DNA from: Mycolicibacterium fortuitum subsp. fortuitum
GTDB lineage: Bacteria; Actinomycetota; Actinomycetes; Mycobacteriales; Mycobacteriaceae
DNA: 64,000 nucleotides
Assembly: GCF_022179545.1 (NCBI RefSeq)
Contig: NZ_AP025518.1
Span: 682,001 to 746,000, forward strand
Direction of reading: 5' to 3'
Shown in pieces: positions 7,679-15,920 of this stretch. Below the pieces are notes generated by a model. The model had not been told where the DNA came from. It did no database searches and saw only the letters and a list, made by a program, of their open reading frames with translations. A program made the position numbers and the translations under genes. Each line of letters begins with the position of its first letter. Within the stretch, counting starts at the first letter, position 1.

Positions 7679-8128
7679 ATGAAGCGGATACATGTCGTCG
7701 TCATGGTTGCTGTGGCCACCCTCATTCCGGGCCTTGTGGCTGGTCCGGCGGGGGCCACGCCGGCCGAGGGAGACGTCGTGCGTACCGATCTCGGCAAAGG
7801 CACCACCACTGCGCCGATCTGGATCGTGACGGCCGGACAGCCGACCACATTGCATGTGCAGCGCCTGCTGCTCAAGCCCGGTGCAGGCAGTGGTTGGCAC
7901 ACCCATCCGGGACCGGAGCAGTCGGTGATCAACGACGGCACGGTGGTGGTGCAAACTGCGGCGTACTGCGCACCTGTCGAGTACACCGCGGGCCAGGCCG
8001 TCGTCATTCCGGCGGGAATTCCCCATCGGGTCACCAACGAGGGAGCGGTCGAGGCCGACGTCGTCGTGACCTACACGCTGCCCGCCGACGCCCCGGTGCG
8101 GGACGACTCGCCTGCCCAGTGCGCCTAG
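7679..8128 (+). CDS. Secreted cupin-domain protein
   Basis: The 149-residue product starts after a clear GGGAGGAAAG ribosome site. Residues 1–26 form a Sec signal peptide ending PAGATPA. The rest is a single small cupin barrel: LLLKPGAGSGWHTHPGPEQSVI carries the metal-binding HTH and Glu, and VIPAGIPHRVTN the last His. The fold usually binds a metal and a small ligand, or acts as a dioxygenase or isomerase, and the substrate cannot be read. It sits between the Hsp70-like gene and the glucanase and may be exported with the latter. Confidence 0.8.
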   Translation: MKRIHVVVMVAVATLIPGLVAGPAGATPAEGDVVRTDLGKGTTTAPIWIVTAGQPTTLHVQRLLLKPGAGSGWHTHPGPEQSVINDGTVVVQTAAYCAPVEYTAGQAVVIPAGIPHRVTNEGAVEADVVVTYTLPADAPVRDDSPAQCA

Positions 8129-8206
8129 CTGCGGAAACAGGCTTGCAACCACGAAACTTTGGGCAGGGGTCGGATATCTTGGTAAGAGTTCGGTTAAGGT
8201 TCTGCT

Positions 8207-9085
8207 GTGCCTGAGATGGATCGTCGCAGTGTGATGTTCATGATGGGTCTGGGGGTGGCAGCCGCAGCGCTGCCTGCCGGGACGGCCAACGCCGACCCGG
8301 CCGCACCTGGTCCCGCCGCGCCCGGAGCTCCCACCCCGCCGGCTGCCGCAGCGGCGCAGCCGACCTTCCTGTTCCAGGATGAGTTCAACGGTCCGGCCGG
8401 CTCTCCGCCGGACCCGACGTGGTGGCACCTGATCCCGGAGCGTGAGACCATCAAGAACCCGGTCGAGTGGGACAAGCCGTTCAACATGGGCCGGTATGTC
8501 ACCGACACCGAGCACGCATTCCAGGACGGCAAGGGCAACCTGGTGATTCGCGCGACGCGCGGCCCGGGGACCACGATCCAGGAGAAGTACGCCAGCGCCA
8601 AGGTCGTCGGCAACTGGCGCGGTGGCATCGGCACCACCTGGGAGGCCCGGGTCAAGCTCAACTGCCTGACCGACGGTGCCTGGCCCGCCTTCTGGCTGCT
8701 GAATGACGATCCCGTTCGCGGTGGCGAGGTCGACCTGGTGGAGTGGTACGGCAACCGTGACTGGCCGTCGGGCACCACCGTGCACGCGCGCCTGGACGGC
8801 GAGTCGTTCGCCACCGACCCGCACCCCATCGACAGCGGCTGGCACACCTGGCGGATGTCGTGGACGGAACACGGCATGTACTTCTGGAAGGACTATGCCC
8901 CGGGCATGGAACCCTTCTTCGAGGTGCCCGCAAACTCGTTGGAAGACTGGCCCTTCAACGATCCGGGCTACACCATGGTGCCGGTGTTCAACATCGCTGT
9001 CGGCGGCTCGGGCGGCCGTGACCCGAGCGGTGGCAGCTACCCGGCCGAGATGCTGGTCGACTGGATCCGCGTCTTCCAGGGCTGA
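8207..9085 (+). CDS. Exported GH16 beta-glucanase (Rv0315-like)
   Basis: This 292-residue enzyme should hydrolyse beta-1,3-glucan outside the cell. It starts at GTG 8207 (MPEMDRRSVMF) or ATG 8216. The Arg-Arg before the hydrophobic segment and the ANADPAA cleavage region suggest a Tat signal. The GH16 catalytic motif is intact at residues 174–179 (E-V-D-L-V-E within GGEVDLVEW), with Glu174 as nucleophile and Glu179 as acid/base by family rule. Aromatic residues line the substrate groove (ARVKLN, AFWLL, WHTWRMSW). It corresponds to M. tuberculosis Rv0315, an immunogenic secreted glucanase homologue. Confidence 0.88.
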   Translation: MPEMDRRSVMFMMGLGVAAAALPAGTANADPAAPGPAAPGAPTPPAAAAAQPTFLFQDEFNGPAGSPPDPTWWHLIPERETIKNPVEWDKPFNMGRYVTDTEHAFQDGKGNLVIRATRGPGTTIQEKYASAKVVGNWRGGIGTTWEARVKLNCLTDGAWPAFWLLNDDPVRGGEVDLVEWYGNRDWPSGTTVHARLDGESFATDPHPIDSGWHTWRMSWTEHGMYFWKDYAPGMEPFFEVPANSLEDWPFNDPGYTMVPVFNIAVGGSGGRDPSGGSYPAEMLVDWIRVFQG

Positions 9086-9102
9086 GTTTCTTTGGCGGCG
9101 AG

Positions 9103-9151
9103 AGTTGGCTTATGTACGAGATTTCGCGAGGAACTCGTACACAAGCCAACT
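9103..9151. terminator. Long hairpin between convergent genes
   Basis: Two 18-base arms (9103–9120 and 9134–9151) pair with one mismatch around a 13-base loop, and the pairing can be extended to about 9099/9155. There is no T run. It lies between the stop of the glucanase gene and the stop of the dehydrogenase gene, so a bidirectional terminator is the simplest reading. Similar single-mismatch hairpins occur at 40345–40393 and 54708–54765. Confidence 0.6.
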
Positions 9152-9160
9152 TTCGGCGTA

Positions 9161-10174
9161 TTAAGGGCAGATCGCTGTCCGAAGCTTCCCCGGCGGCGGC
9201 GGATTCAGCGCCGACGCGATCTGCTTGAGCTCCACCGGCGGGACGACGAGCGCTTCCCACGGATAGTGCTCGCGGGTTTCGTCAAGAAATTTGACGGCCC
9301 GGTGCAGATGCCGTGGCTCGTAATTGTGCACACCGGTGATGGTCAGCCATCGCCGGACCACGGTTTCCGGGTCCACGGCCAACGACGGGCCCGGGGTGAC
9401 CGACCCGGCCAGCACCAGGGTGCCGCCGATATCGAGGCGGCCCAACGCATCCGCGACGGCAGCACACGAGCCCGTGTAGTCGATCGCCACATCGACCGGG
9501 CCGCCGTCAGAGGTACGGCCGCCGAAACGGGTCGCTAGCTCCATGCGGTCGGCGTTGCGGTCGACCACTTGGACGTCGGCCCCGGCGGTGGCGCATGCCG
9601 CAACAGCGGTGAGCCCCAACATGCCTGCCCCGCCGATGAGAACCCGTCGCCCGGTCAACTCGCCGGCGGCTTCCAAGGTGGCCATCACCGTTGCCGTGGC
9701 GCAGGCAGCAGGTGCGGCGACCGCGTCGGGCAACGTGTCGGGGACCACGGCGATGGTGGTACCGCGCGGCAGAACCACGTGTGCGGCATAGGAACCCGAC
9801 AGCGGCCAGTCGCCGTCGAACGGCTCGTGGCCGACCTTGCGCACCGATAGACATTTGGCGGTCAGCCCGGACCGGCACCGCGGGCACTCACCGCAGGCCA
9901 CCGTGACCGACCAGATAACCCGTTGCCCTACTTCGGCGCCCGTGTCAGGACCGGTGGCGACGATGTCGCCGACCGCCTCATGGCCGAGCACCGACGGGCA
10001 GGCTGCGGAACGGCGGCCCATCACGGTGTGCAGGTCACTGCCGCACACCGTGGCCAGCCTTACCCGGACCAGCACCTCTCCGGCGTCGAGTTCAGGAATT
10101 GGGACGTTCCGCACGTCGACGCCGGAGCCGGTCCACACCGCGGCTGCCGTCACACGAGGCGGGATCTGATCCAT
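9161..10174 (-). CDS. Zinc alcohol dehydrogenase of the phn operon
   Basis: The 337-residue protein is a medium-chain dehydrogenase. The catalytic zinc ligands are in VCGSDLHT and GHEAVG, the structural zinc site is CGECPRCRSGLTAKC, and the nucleotide fold shows GGAGMLG. It matches the group described as phosphonate-catabolism-associated alcohol dehydrogenases, which accompany phnCDE transporters. The start at ATG 10174 lies inside the end of the permease gene (25-base overlap), so it is the last gene of the phnD-phnC-phnE unit. The substrate is not known, and an aldehyde or alcohol from an organophosphonate is an inference. Confidence 0.82.
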   Translation of the reverse strand: MDQIPPRVTAAAVWTGSGVDVRNVPIPELDAGEVLVRVRLATVCGSDLHTVMGRRSAACPSVLGHEAVGDIVATGPDTGAEVGQRVIWSVTVACGECPRCRSGLTAKCLSVRKVGHEPFDGDWPLSGSYAAHVVLPRGTTIAVVPDTLPDAVAAPAACATATVMATLEAAGELTGRRVLIGGAGMLGLTAVAACATAGADVQVVDRNADRMELATRFGGRTSDGGPVDVAIDYTGSCAAVADALGRLDIGGTLVLAGSVTPGPSLAVDPETVVRRWLTITGVHNYEPRHLHRAVKFLDETREHYPWEALVVPPVELKQIASALNPPPPGKLRTAICP

Positions 10175-11742
10175 CCGGACAACCTTTCGATGGCGTAGAC
10201 GATGACGAAGATGACGAGGACGATCGCGCCGGCGACATCGAAGTTCAGCGTGCGGATCGACTCGAACAACAGGTAGCCCACACCTCCCGCACCGACGATG
10301 CCCAGGATGGTCGAGGTCCGCACGTTCACGTCGAACAGGTACAGGCTGGATCCGACCATCGCCGGCATGGCTTGCGGAATCACCGCGGAGAACAACGTCT
10401 TCCACCAGCCACCGCCGACCGATCGCACCGCCTCCAGCGGGCCGGGATCGATCTCCTCGACCGCATCGGCCACCAGTTTGGCCAGGAATCCGATCGAGCC
10501 GATGGCCAGTGCGCACGTGCCGGCGATCGGCCCGAGGCCCAATGCGGCGACGAACACCACGGCCAGGATGAGCTCGGGCACGGCCCGCACCGCCAGGATC
10601 CACGCCCGGGCCAGCCAGTAGACCGCCGGATGGGGAGTGACGTTGCGGGCGGCCAGGATGCCGACCGGGATCGACAGCACGACACCGATGGCCGTCGACA
10701 CCACACCGATGGCTACGGTTTGGCCTGCCGCGCTGAACAACTCGCCGCCCAGCGCCGAGAAGTTGGGCGGGATCATCCGGGCGAACACCTCGATGGCCGG
10801 ACCGACCCAGGTGATCAGTGACAGCGGATTGATCTTCAGCACCACCAATGCCGACACGCAGACCGCGATCAGTCCACCGCCGAACACGAACCGCGCGGCG
10901 CGCTCCCGGACCGGGTTCGACTGTGCGGAATCCAGCAGCATCCGCCGGATCACGATGGACAGAAGTTCCATCGCGGCGATGATCGCCAGGATGACGCAGG
11001 CGATGCCGAGTGCCCGCGGATAAATCAATCCCCGCAACGCATCCTGCAACGCGAAGCCGATGCCGCCGGCGCCGACGAAGCCGAGCACCACCGACATACG
11101 CAGGTTGATGTCGATGCGGTAGATGAAGGTGGCGATCCAGGACGGGACGGCCTGGGGGGCCACGGCGTTGAGCATCTCGCGGAAGTACCCGACGCCGGTG
11201 CTGCGCACCGCTTCCCGTGGGCCCGGGTCGGTCTGCTCGATGGCATCGGCGAACACCTTGCCGAGCATGCCGATGGAATGCAGCGCCAACGCGAGAATGC
11301 CAGGGAGTACACCGATTCCGAGGGCCCGGACGAACAGAACCGCGAACAGCAGGTCCGGCATGGCGCGGCAGAACGTGATGATGGCCCGGGCCACCGCCTG
11401 TACGGCGGGGTGCGGGGTGGTGTTGCGGGCAGCCAGGAACGCCAGCGGCACTGAGGCGATCGCGGCGAGCACTGTTCCCAGCACGGCCATCAGCAGGGTC
11501 TCGACCGCGAGCCCGCCGATGCGTCCCGGGTCGTCCAGCCGGGGCGGAATCATCCGCTCCAACAGCGCCGCAACCTCGTCAACCCCGTCCAGCAGGGTTC
11601 CCGGCGCGAAGTCGATGGACCAGGCCGCGACGAGGGTGGCCAGCACTGCGCCTACCGCGACCAGGTGCAGCAGCCCGGGCAGCGGCCTGCGTACGGGCGT
11701 GGGTGGCGCGGGTGTCGGGCGTTCGGTCAGATCGGTACTCAC
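10150..11742 (-). CDS. phnE: ABC permease, two fused PhnE domains
   Basis: The 530-residue protein is the membrane part of the phosphate/phosphonate importer. It is a tandem duplication: each half has a membrane domain with a permease EAA-type loop (AIEQTDPGPREAVRSTG near residue 170 and AVEEIDPGPLEAVRSVG near 435). One polypeptide can therefore form the whole channel instead of a dimer. The GTG start overlaps the phnC stop by four bases (GTGA), which couples their translation. In M. smegmatis phnDCE is described as a high-affinity phosphate uptake system. Confidence 0.9.
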   Translation of the reverse strand: MSTDLTERPTPAPPTPVRRPLPGLLHLVAVGAVLATLVAAWSIDFAPGTLLDGVDEVAALLERMIPPRLDDPGRIGGLAVETLLMAVLGTVLAAIASVPLAFLAARNTTPHPAVQAVARAIITFCRAMPDLLFAVLFVRALGIGVLPGILALALHSIGMLGKVFADAIEQTDPGPREAVRSTGVGYFREMLNAVAPQAVPSWIATFIYRIDINLRMSVVLGFVGAGGIGFALQDALRGLIYPRALGIACVILAIIAAMELLSIVIRRMLLDSAQSNPVRERAARFVFGGGLIAVCVSALVVLKINPLSLITWVGPAIEVFARMIPPNFSALGGELFSAAGQTVAIGVVSTAIGVVLSIPVGILAARNVTPHPAVYWLARAWILAVRAVPELILAVVFVAALGLGPIAGTCALAIGSIGFLAKLVADAVEEIDPGPLEAVRSVGGGWWKTLFSAVIPQAMPAMVGSSLYLFDVNVRTSTILGIVGAGGVGYLLFESIRTLNFDVAGAIVLVIFVIVYAIERLSGWIRSRLV

Positions 11743-12551
11743 GAGGGACGGGCCGCCGAACGAGCTGCAGGGTCGACGCGCTGGTAGATCTCCATGACGT
11801 CGTCGCGGGTCATCCCGACCGCGGGCCGGTCCAGGATCTTCTGGCCGTTGCGCAGGCCGACGAGGCGGTGCGCCCAGCCCAGCGCGAGGTCCACCTGGTG
11901 CAGCGTGCAGACCACGGTCAGCTTCTCCTCGATGCAGACTCGGAACAGCAGATCCATGACCACACCGGCATTTTCGGGATCGAGTGAGGCGACCGGTTCA
12001 TCGGCCAGCAGCAGGCCGGGTTTCTGCATCAGGGTGCGGGCGATCGCGACCCGTTGTTGTTGGCCGCCGGAGAGGGTGTCGGCGCGGCGGTCGGCGAAGT
12101 CGGCCAGACCGACGCGGTCCAGGTAGGCCAGGGCTTCGGCGCGCATCGCCTTGGGATAGGTGAGCGCGCCGTAGCGGGGGAGCCGCAGCTGTCCGAGACC
12201 GCCGATCAGGACGTTCTCCAGGCAGCTCAACCGGCCGACGAGGTTGAAGTGCTGGAACACGAACCCCACGTTGCGGCGTAGGGAGCGCAGCTGTTTGGCC
12301 GAGGCTCGATCGACATGGGTGCCACCGACCTCGACACTGCCGGAGGTGACCGGGTGCAGTCCGTTGAGGCAGCGCAGCAGGGTGGACTTGCCGGAGCCGG
12401 ACAGGCCCAGTAGCACCAGCATCTCGCTGCGCCGCACCTCGAGGCTGACGCGGTCGAGGGCCAGAGTGTCACCGAAGCGTTTGGTGACGTCCTTGGCAAT
12501 GACGACGAGATCGTCGCCGGCTACGGAGTGGTGGGGTCCGCTGGTGCTCAT
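11739..12551 (-). CDS. phnC: ABC transporter ATPase PhnC
   Basis: The 270-residue protein drives the PhnDCE importer. Walker A (LGLSGSGKST), signature (LSGGQQQR), Walker B (LLLADEP) and the H-loop (CTLHQVD) are all intact. I chose ATG 12551 (MSTSGPHH), five bases after the phnD stop with an AGGG-type ribosome site. An upstream GTG at 12569 would overlap phnD. It follows the solute-binding gene and precedes the permease in one operon. Confidence 0.9.
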   Translation of the reverse strand: MSTSGPHHSVAGDDLVVIAKDVTKRFGDTLALDRVSLEVRRSEMLVLLGLSGSGKSTLLRCLNGLHPVTSGSVEVGGTHVDRASAKQLRSLRRNVGFVFQHFNLVGRLSCLENVLIGGLGQLRLPRYGALTYPKAMRAEALAYLDRVGLADFADRRADTLSGGQQQRVAIARTLMQKPGLLLADEPVASLDPENAGVVMDLLFRVCIEEKLTVVCTLHQVDLALGWAHRLVGLRNGQKILDRPAVGMTRDDVMEIYQRVDPAARSAARPS

Positions 12552-12556
12552 GGTTT

Positions 12557-13534
12557 TCAGCCCTTGCACTTCTCGGAGCCGGTGACATCACAGACGTGGC
12601 GCACGCCGCTGTAGTCCGAATCCTCGACGGGGACGAAGCCCCAGGCGCGTTCGTCGGTGATGCGGCAGGCGTCGCCCTGGCAGAAGCCCTCTGCCTCCAG
12701 ATTCGGGACGTTGACCTTGTCGGCGAACAACGTCTTGAGCTTGCCGATGGCGTCGCTGCCCAGTGCATCGTTGGCGGCGAACACCGAGCCGGCGATGGTC
12801 TCGGACTTCCAGACCGTCTTGAGTTGTCCGGGCTTGAGGTCGCCCTTGGCGATCATGGTCTTGTCCACCATGGTGTCGAAGGCGAAGCCGGCGTCGCAGT
12901 CACCGTTGGCGATCGCCAAAGCCGAGGAATCATGGCCGCCGGCGAAGATCGGGGACATCGCCGCAGACAGGTCGCCTTCGGAACCGGATTTGATCACCCC
13001 CGCCTCGATCAGCCCGGCAGTCGGATAGAGGAAGCCGGAGGTTGAACTCGGGTCAACGAAGCAGACCTTCTTGCCGGCAAAGTCCTTGAGTCCGTTGATG
13101 TTCGCCTCGTCGGCGCGGGCCAGTCCGTAGGACTGATAGCCGGGCTTGGCGCCCTGCTCTTGGATCACCGCGCCGACCGGAGTGACCTTGGCGCCGTTCA
13201 CACCCGCGACCACGTAGGCGAACGGTCCGAAGAAGGCCAGGTCGACGTTGTTGGCGATGATGCCCTCGACCACCCCGGCGTAGTCGGAGGCCTGCACGAA
13301 CTCGACCTTGGAGCCGGTCTCCTTTTCCAGCAGCTTGATCAGCGGCTGATAGCTGGCCTTGAGGTCGGTGGAGTTCTCGGCCGGGATCGCGGCCAGGGTG
13401 AGCGTTTCGGGGAAGCCCTGGGCGGTCTTGGCGTCGGAGTTCTCGGAGCTCGAACAGCCGGACAAGATGAGGGCGGCGCTGGCAGTTGCCACGGCAGCGA
13501 TGCGGGCCGGCCAACACAGGGTGCGGAACGTCAT
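12557..13534 (-). CDS. phnD: Phosphate/phosphonate-binding lipoprotein PhnD
   Basis: The 325-residue lipoprotein captures the ligand outside the membrane for PhnC/PhnE. The signal peptide ends in a lipobox (LILSGC). The family body follows with LTLAAIPAENSTDL, the DVDLAFFGPFAYV-like NNVDLAFFGPFAYV segment and the SSTSGFLYP phosphate-binding loop. Four cysteines near the C-terminus (FCQGDACR, VCDVTGSEKC) may form disulfides. ATG 13534 is chosen because the signal peptide begins there, and the longer frame to 13648 runs into the operators. It is the first gene of the operon and probably repressed by PhnF. Confidence 0.9.
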   Translation of the reverse strand: MTFRTLCWPARIAAVATASAALILSGCSSSENSDAKTAQGFPETLTLAAIPAENSTDLKASYQPLIKLLEKETGSKVEFVQASDYAGVVEGIIANNVDLAFFGPFAYVVAGVNGAKVTPVGAVIQEQGAKPGYQSYGLARADEANINGLKDFAGKKVCFVDPSSTSGFLYPTAGLIEAGVIKSGSEGDLSAAMSPIFAGGHDSSALAIANGDCDAGFAFDTMVDKTMIAKGDLKPGQLKTVWKSETIAGSVFAANDALGSDAIGKLKTLFADKVNVPNLEAEGFCQGDACRITDERAWGFVPVEDSDYSGVRHVCDVTGSEKCKG

Positions 13535-13622
13535 GGCGCGGAGGACCTTTCGGGGCGGGGGACGTTTGACGGGCAGTGCGCGAGCGGGGGTGCGCAACTG
13601 CCCTGCCCCACACCCTGTGGGT

Positions 13623-13634
13623 TGGTCTATACCA
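13623..13634. promoter_or_regulatory. PhnF operator, copy 1
   Basis: The 12-base inverted repeat TGGT-CTAT-ACCA matches the PhnF operator described in M. smegmatis (TGGTATAGACCA on the other strand). It lies between phnD and phnF, closer to phnD. Confidence 0.85.
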
Positions 13635-13680
13635 GTGGGTGCATCCAAGTTGGCGAGCAGGTTAACAACACGGCAAGTCT

Positions 13681-13692
13681 TGGTCTATACCA
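13681..13692. promoter_or_regulatory. PhnF operator, copy 2
   Basis: This second identical TGGT-CTAT-ACCA element starts 58 bases from the first and 21 bases before the phnF start codon, so binding here should block phnF itself. Confidence 0.85.
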
Positions 13693-13712
13693 AAACTTGC
13701 TACTGTTGGCGC

Positions 13713-14429
13713 GTGGCCACGAGCGCAGAACCGAGGGTTCTCAAGCACCAGGTTGTCCGCGCGCAACTGGAGCGACTGCTCGACGACCTGGAGGTCGGCG
13801 ACCCATTCCCCGCCGAGCGGGAGATCGCCGAGCGATTCGACGTGGCCCGCGAGACGGTCCGCCAAGCCTTGCGAGAGTTGTTGCTGGCCGGTCGTATTGA
13901 ACGCCGCGGCCGCACCACCGTCGTCGCCCGGCCCAAGATCCTGCAGCCCTTGTCGATGGGGTCCTACACCGAGGCCGCCAAGGAACAGGGCCGCAGCGGC
14001 GGGCGCATCCTGGTCGGCTGGAGCGACCTGATTGCCGATGAGATCCTGGCCGGACAGCTCGCCATCGACATCGGCGCACCCATCCTGCAGCTCGAGCGCG
14101 TGTTGACCACCGACGGCATCCGGGTGGGCCTGGAGACCACCAAGCTGCCCGCCACCCGATACCCGGGGCTGCGGGAGACCTTCGACTATCGCGAGTCGCT
14201 CTACGCCGAGATCCGCAGCCGGGGAATTCATTTCGAGCGTACCGTCGACACCATCGAGACCGCGTTACCCGATGCTCGCGAATCGGCGCTGCTCACCGTC
14301 GACAGCCGCACTCCGATGTTTCTGCTCAATCGAGTGTCCTATGACCAGGACGGGATCCCGATCGAGCAACGGCGTTCCCTGTACCGGGGCGATCGGATGA
14401 CCTTCACTGCGGTGATGACGGCGCTGTAA
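13713..14429 (+). CDS. phnF: GntR/HutC-family repressor PhnF
   Basis: The 238-residue regulator has an N-terminal GntR winged helix (FPAEREIAERFDVARETVRQ, then LLLAGRIERRGRTTVV) and a C-terminal UTRA ligand domain (LQLERVLTTDGIRVGLETTKLP ... RESLYAEIRSRGI). Divergent orientation from phnD with two TGGTCTATACCA sites between them is the known M. smegmatis phnF arrangement, where PhnF represses phnDCE and itself when phosphate is plentiful. GTG 13713 is chosen since upstream codons lie across the second operator. Confidence 0.92.
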   Translation: MATSAEPRVLKHQVVRAQLERLLDDLEVGDPFPAEREIAERFDVARETVRQALRELLLAGRIERRGRTTVVARPKILQPLSMGSYTEAAKEQGRSGGRILVGWSDLIADEILAGQLAIDIGAPILQLERVLTTDGIRVGLETTKLPATRYPGLRETFDYRESLYAEIRSRGIHFERTVDTIETALPDARESALLTVDSRTPMFLLNRVSYDQDGIPIEQRRSLYRGDRMTFTAVMTAL

Positions 14430-14447
14430 GAGACGCGTGCCACGGCA

Positions 14448-14482
14448 ATCGACCCCCGCCCGGTCGCCGGGCGAGGGTCGAT
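14448..14482. terminator. GC-rich hairpin between convergent phnF and gjpA-like genes
   Basis: Arms 14448–14463 and 14467–14482 pair over 16 bases with one mismatch around a 3-base loop. There is no T run. It lies in the 62-base gap between two convergent stops, so it can serve both genes. Confidence 0.7.
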
Positions 14483-14491
14483 CGCATTTGC

Positions 14492-15778
14492 CTACTCGGC
14501 GTCCCCCGACTTGCCAGATCCGGCACGGTGTTTCCCTGCGCTGTTGCTTCCCTCGCTGGATTTGACGTTGTCAGGCTTGGCGGTCTTATCCGGCTTGTTG
14601 AACGCTTTCTTTACTCCTTCGCCAAGCTTGTTGACCGTCGCCGTAATGCCGTCTCGAACCGGCGAGACGGCTTTCGCAGCTGGCCTGATTGCGGGGCCGC
14701 GAGCACCAGACTTGTCAGGCGCTGCGATTAGGCCTGTCCGGACGAGGGGAGCTGCTGCTAACCCCGCAGGCTCATGCTCAGGCGCTGCAGCGTGCGCGAC
14801 TGGCGACTTCTCGGCCGCTACGGTTTTCGCGGCGAGCGCCGTGGGCGGGGTCGCTAGAGGCGCGTTTTCTGTTGGCGCTAAGTCGGTTTCGTCTTGCCAT
14901 TGGGTCGTATCACTGTTACTGGGTGTCGTGTTGGGAGTGGATGCCGCGATTTGCTCGGTGAACGACGCCGCTGGCGCCGGTGGTGCGATAGCCTTCGCGA
15001 TCTTGGTGCGCGCGTTATTCAACGTCTGGAATAGGCCGCTGCCGCCGAGCAGTCCGCCCAAGCGGAGATTGCCAACAGGATAGCCATTCACGGCATAGTC
15101 CACGACTGTGCCCGGGAAGCTGACGAGTGCAACGGCGGCAGCTGTGGGGTCGTGGTCAGCGAGTGCCTCCATGACGGCGGCGCTGGTCTCCTCGAATGCC
15201 TGGAATGGTGCGTGGGCAATACCAATACTGACGAATCCGATGGAGTACGGCAGCTTGGCCAGTTCCGTGACCGCTTTGCCGAAATTGGTGGCCATGGTCG
15301 CCTGGATGCTCGTCAAGTTGCTGAGAGGAAGCGCTTGGTAGAGGAATCCCAGTATTCCATTCCACGCGGCTTGTGACGCTGCGACCGGGTCGCCTTGCTG
15401 CAGATGGCGGACGGCCTCGATGAGGAGGTATACGGTTCCACCGGGACGGCTTGGGTCGAGCATCGCCCCCATGCCGTTCGCAAATGCCTGTAGCGCATTG
15501 CTGACCGTTTGTGCATTGCCGAGCTGATTTTGGGTGATCTGTTGCAGAATCGGTGCGGGATTGGCGGCAATGGTCTGCGCGAACTGACTGGCTTCGGTGA
15601 CTGTGCGGGTGATGATGCCCGCCCATTGCGTCAGCGGATCGACTGCGGCAGTGAGTTCTATCGCTTGAGTTTGAGGTTGAATCGATGCAGGTGGGGCGAT
15701 CGCCGGTGTCACGGCTATGACGCCGGCGCCCACAAGGGCGACGCCAGCGGTCACGTAGGGACGTAGAGCGAGGTGCAA
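14492..15778 (-). CDS. GjpA-type exported porin-like protein
   Basis: The 428-residue product begins with LALRPYVTAGVALVGAGVI, the hydrophobic start typical of mycobacterial and Gordonia proteins named outer membrane porin GjpA. The middle is helical and Gln/Ala rich (residues 40–230), and the C-terminal 150 residues are Pro/Ala and Lys rich and probably disordered. I chose TTG 15778 because a strong AAGGAG site precedes it at the right distance. The longer frame back to 15856 is leader. The upstream leader is duplicated at 17000–17115 next to the remains of a second copy. The porin name comes from family annotation and pore activity is not evident in the sequence. Confidence 0.7.
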   Translation of the reverse strand: MHLALRPYVTAGVALVGAGVIAVTPAIAPPASIQPQTQAIELTAAVDPLTQWAGIITRTVTEASQFAQTIAANPAPILQQITQNQLGNAQTVSNALQAFANGMGAMLDPSRPGGTVYLLIEAVRHLQQGDPVAASQAAWNGILGFLYQALPLSNLTSIQATMATNFGKAVTELAKLPYSIGFVSIGIAHAPFQAFEETSAAVMEALADHDPTAAAVALVSFPGTVVDYAVNGYPVGNLRLGGLLGGSGLFQTLNNARTKIAKAIAPPAPAASFTEQIAASTPNTTPSNSDTTQWQDETDLAPTENAPLATPPTALAAKTVAAEKSPVAHAAAPEHEPAGLAAAPLVRTGLIAAPDKSGARGPAIRPAAKAVSPVRDGITATVNKLGEGVKKAFNKPDKTAKPDNVKSSEGSNSAGKHRAGSGKSGDAE

Positions 15779-15900
15779 CTCGATCTCCTTCGGTTCAGGT
15801 GAGGCATCAGCTATCGCTGACCGGCCGAAAATACGGACTGAACCGGAGGCGCGCATTCACATTCTTTTTGCCTTTCAAAATATTCCGGGCAGGGGTCTAT
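15779..15900. repeat. Leader sequence, copy 1 of a direct repeat
   Basis: About 120 bases upstream of the gjpA-like gene are repeated at 17000–17115 with only scattered differences. Shared blocks include the ribosome site, TGACCGGCCGAAAATACGGAC, and GCGCATTCACATTCTTTTTG followed by CCTTTC. The long conserved leader suggests a promoter plus a control site. Confidence 0.8.
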
Positions 15901-15920
15901 GGCCGCTCGGCCCCGGGCGG

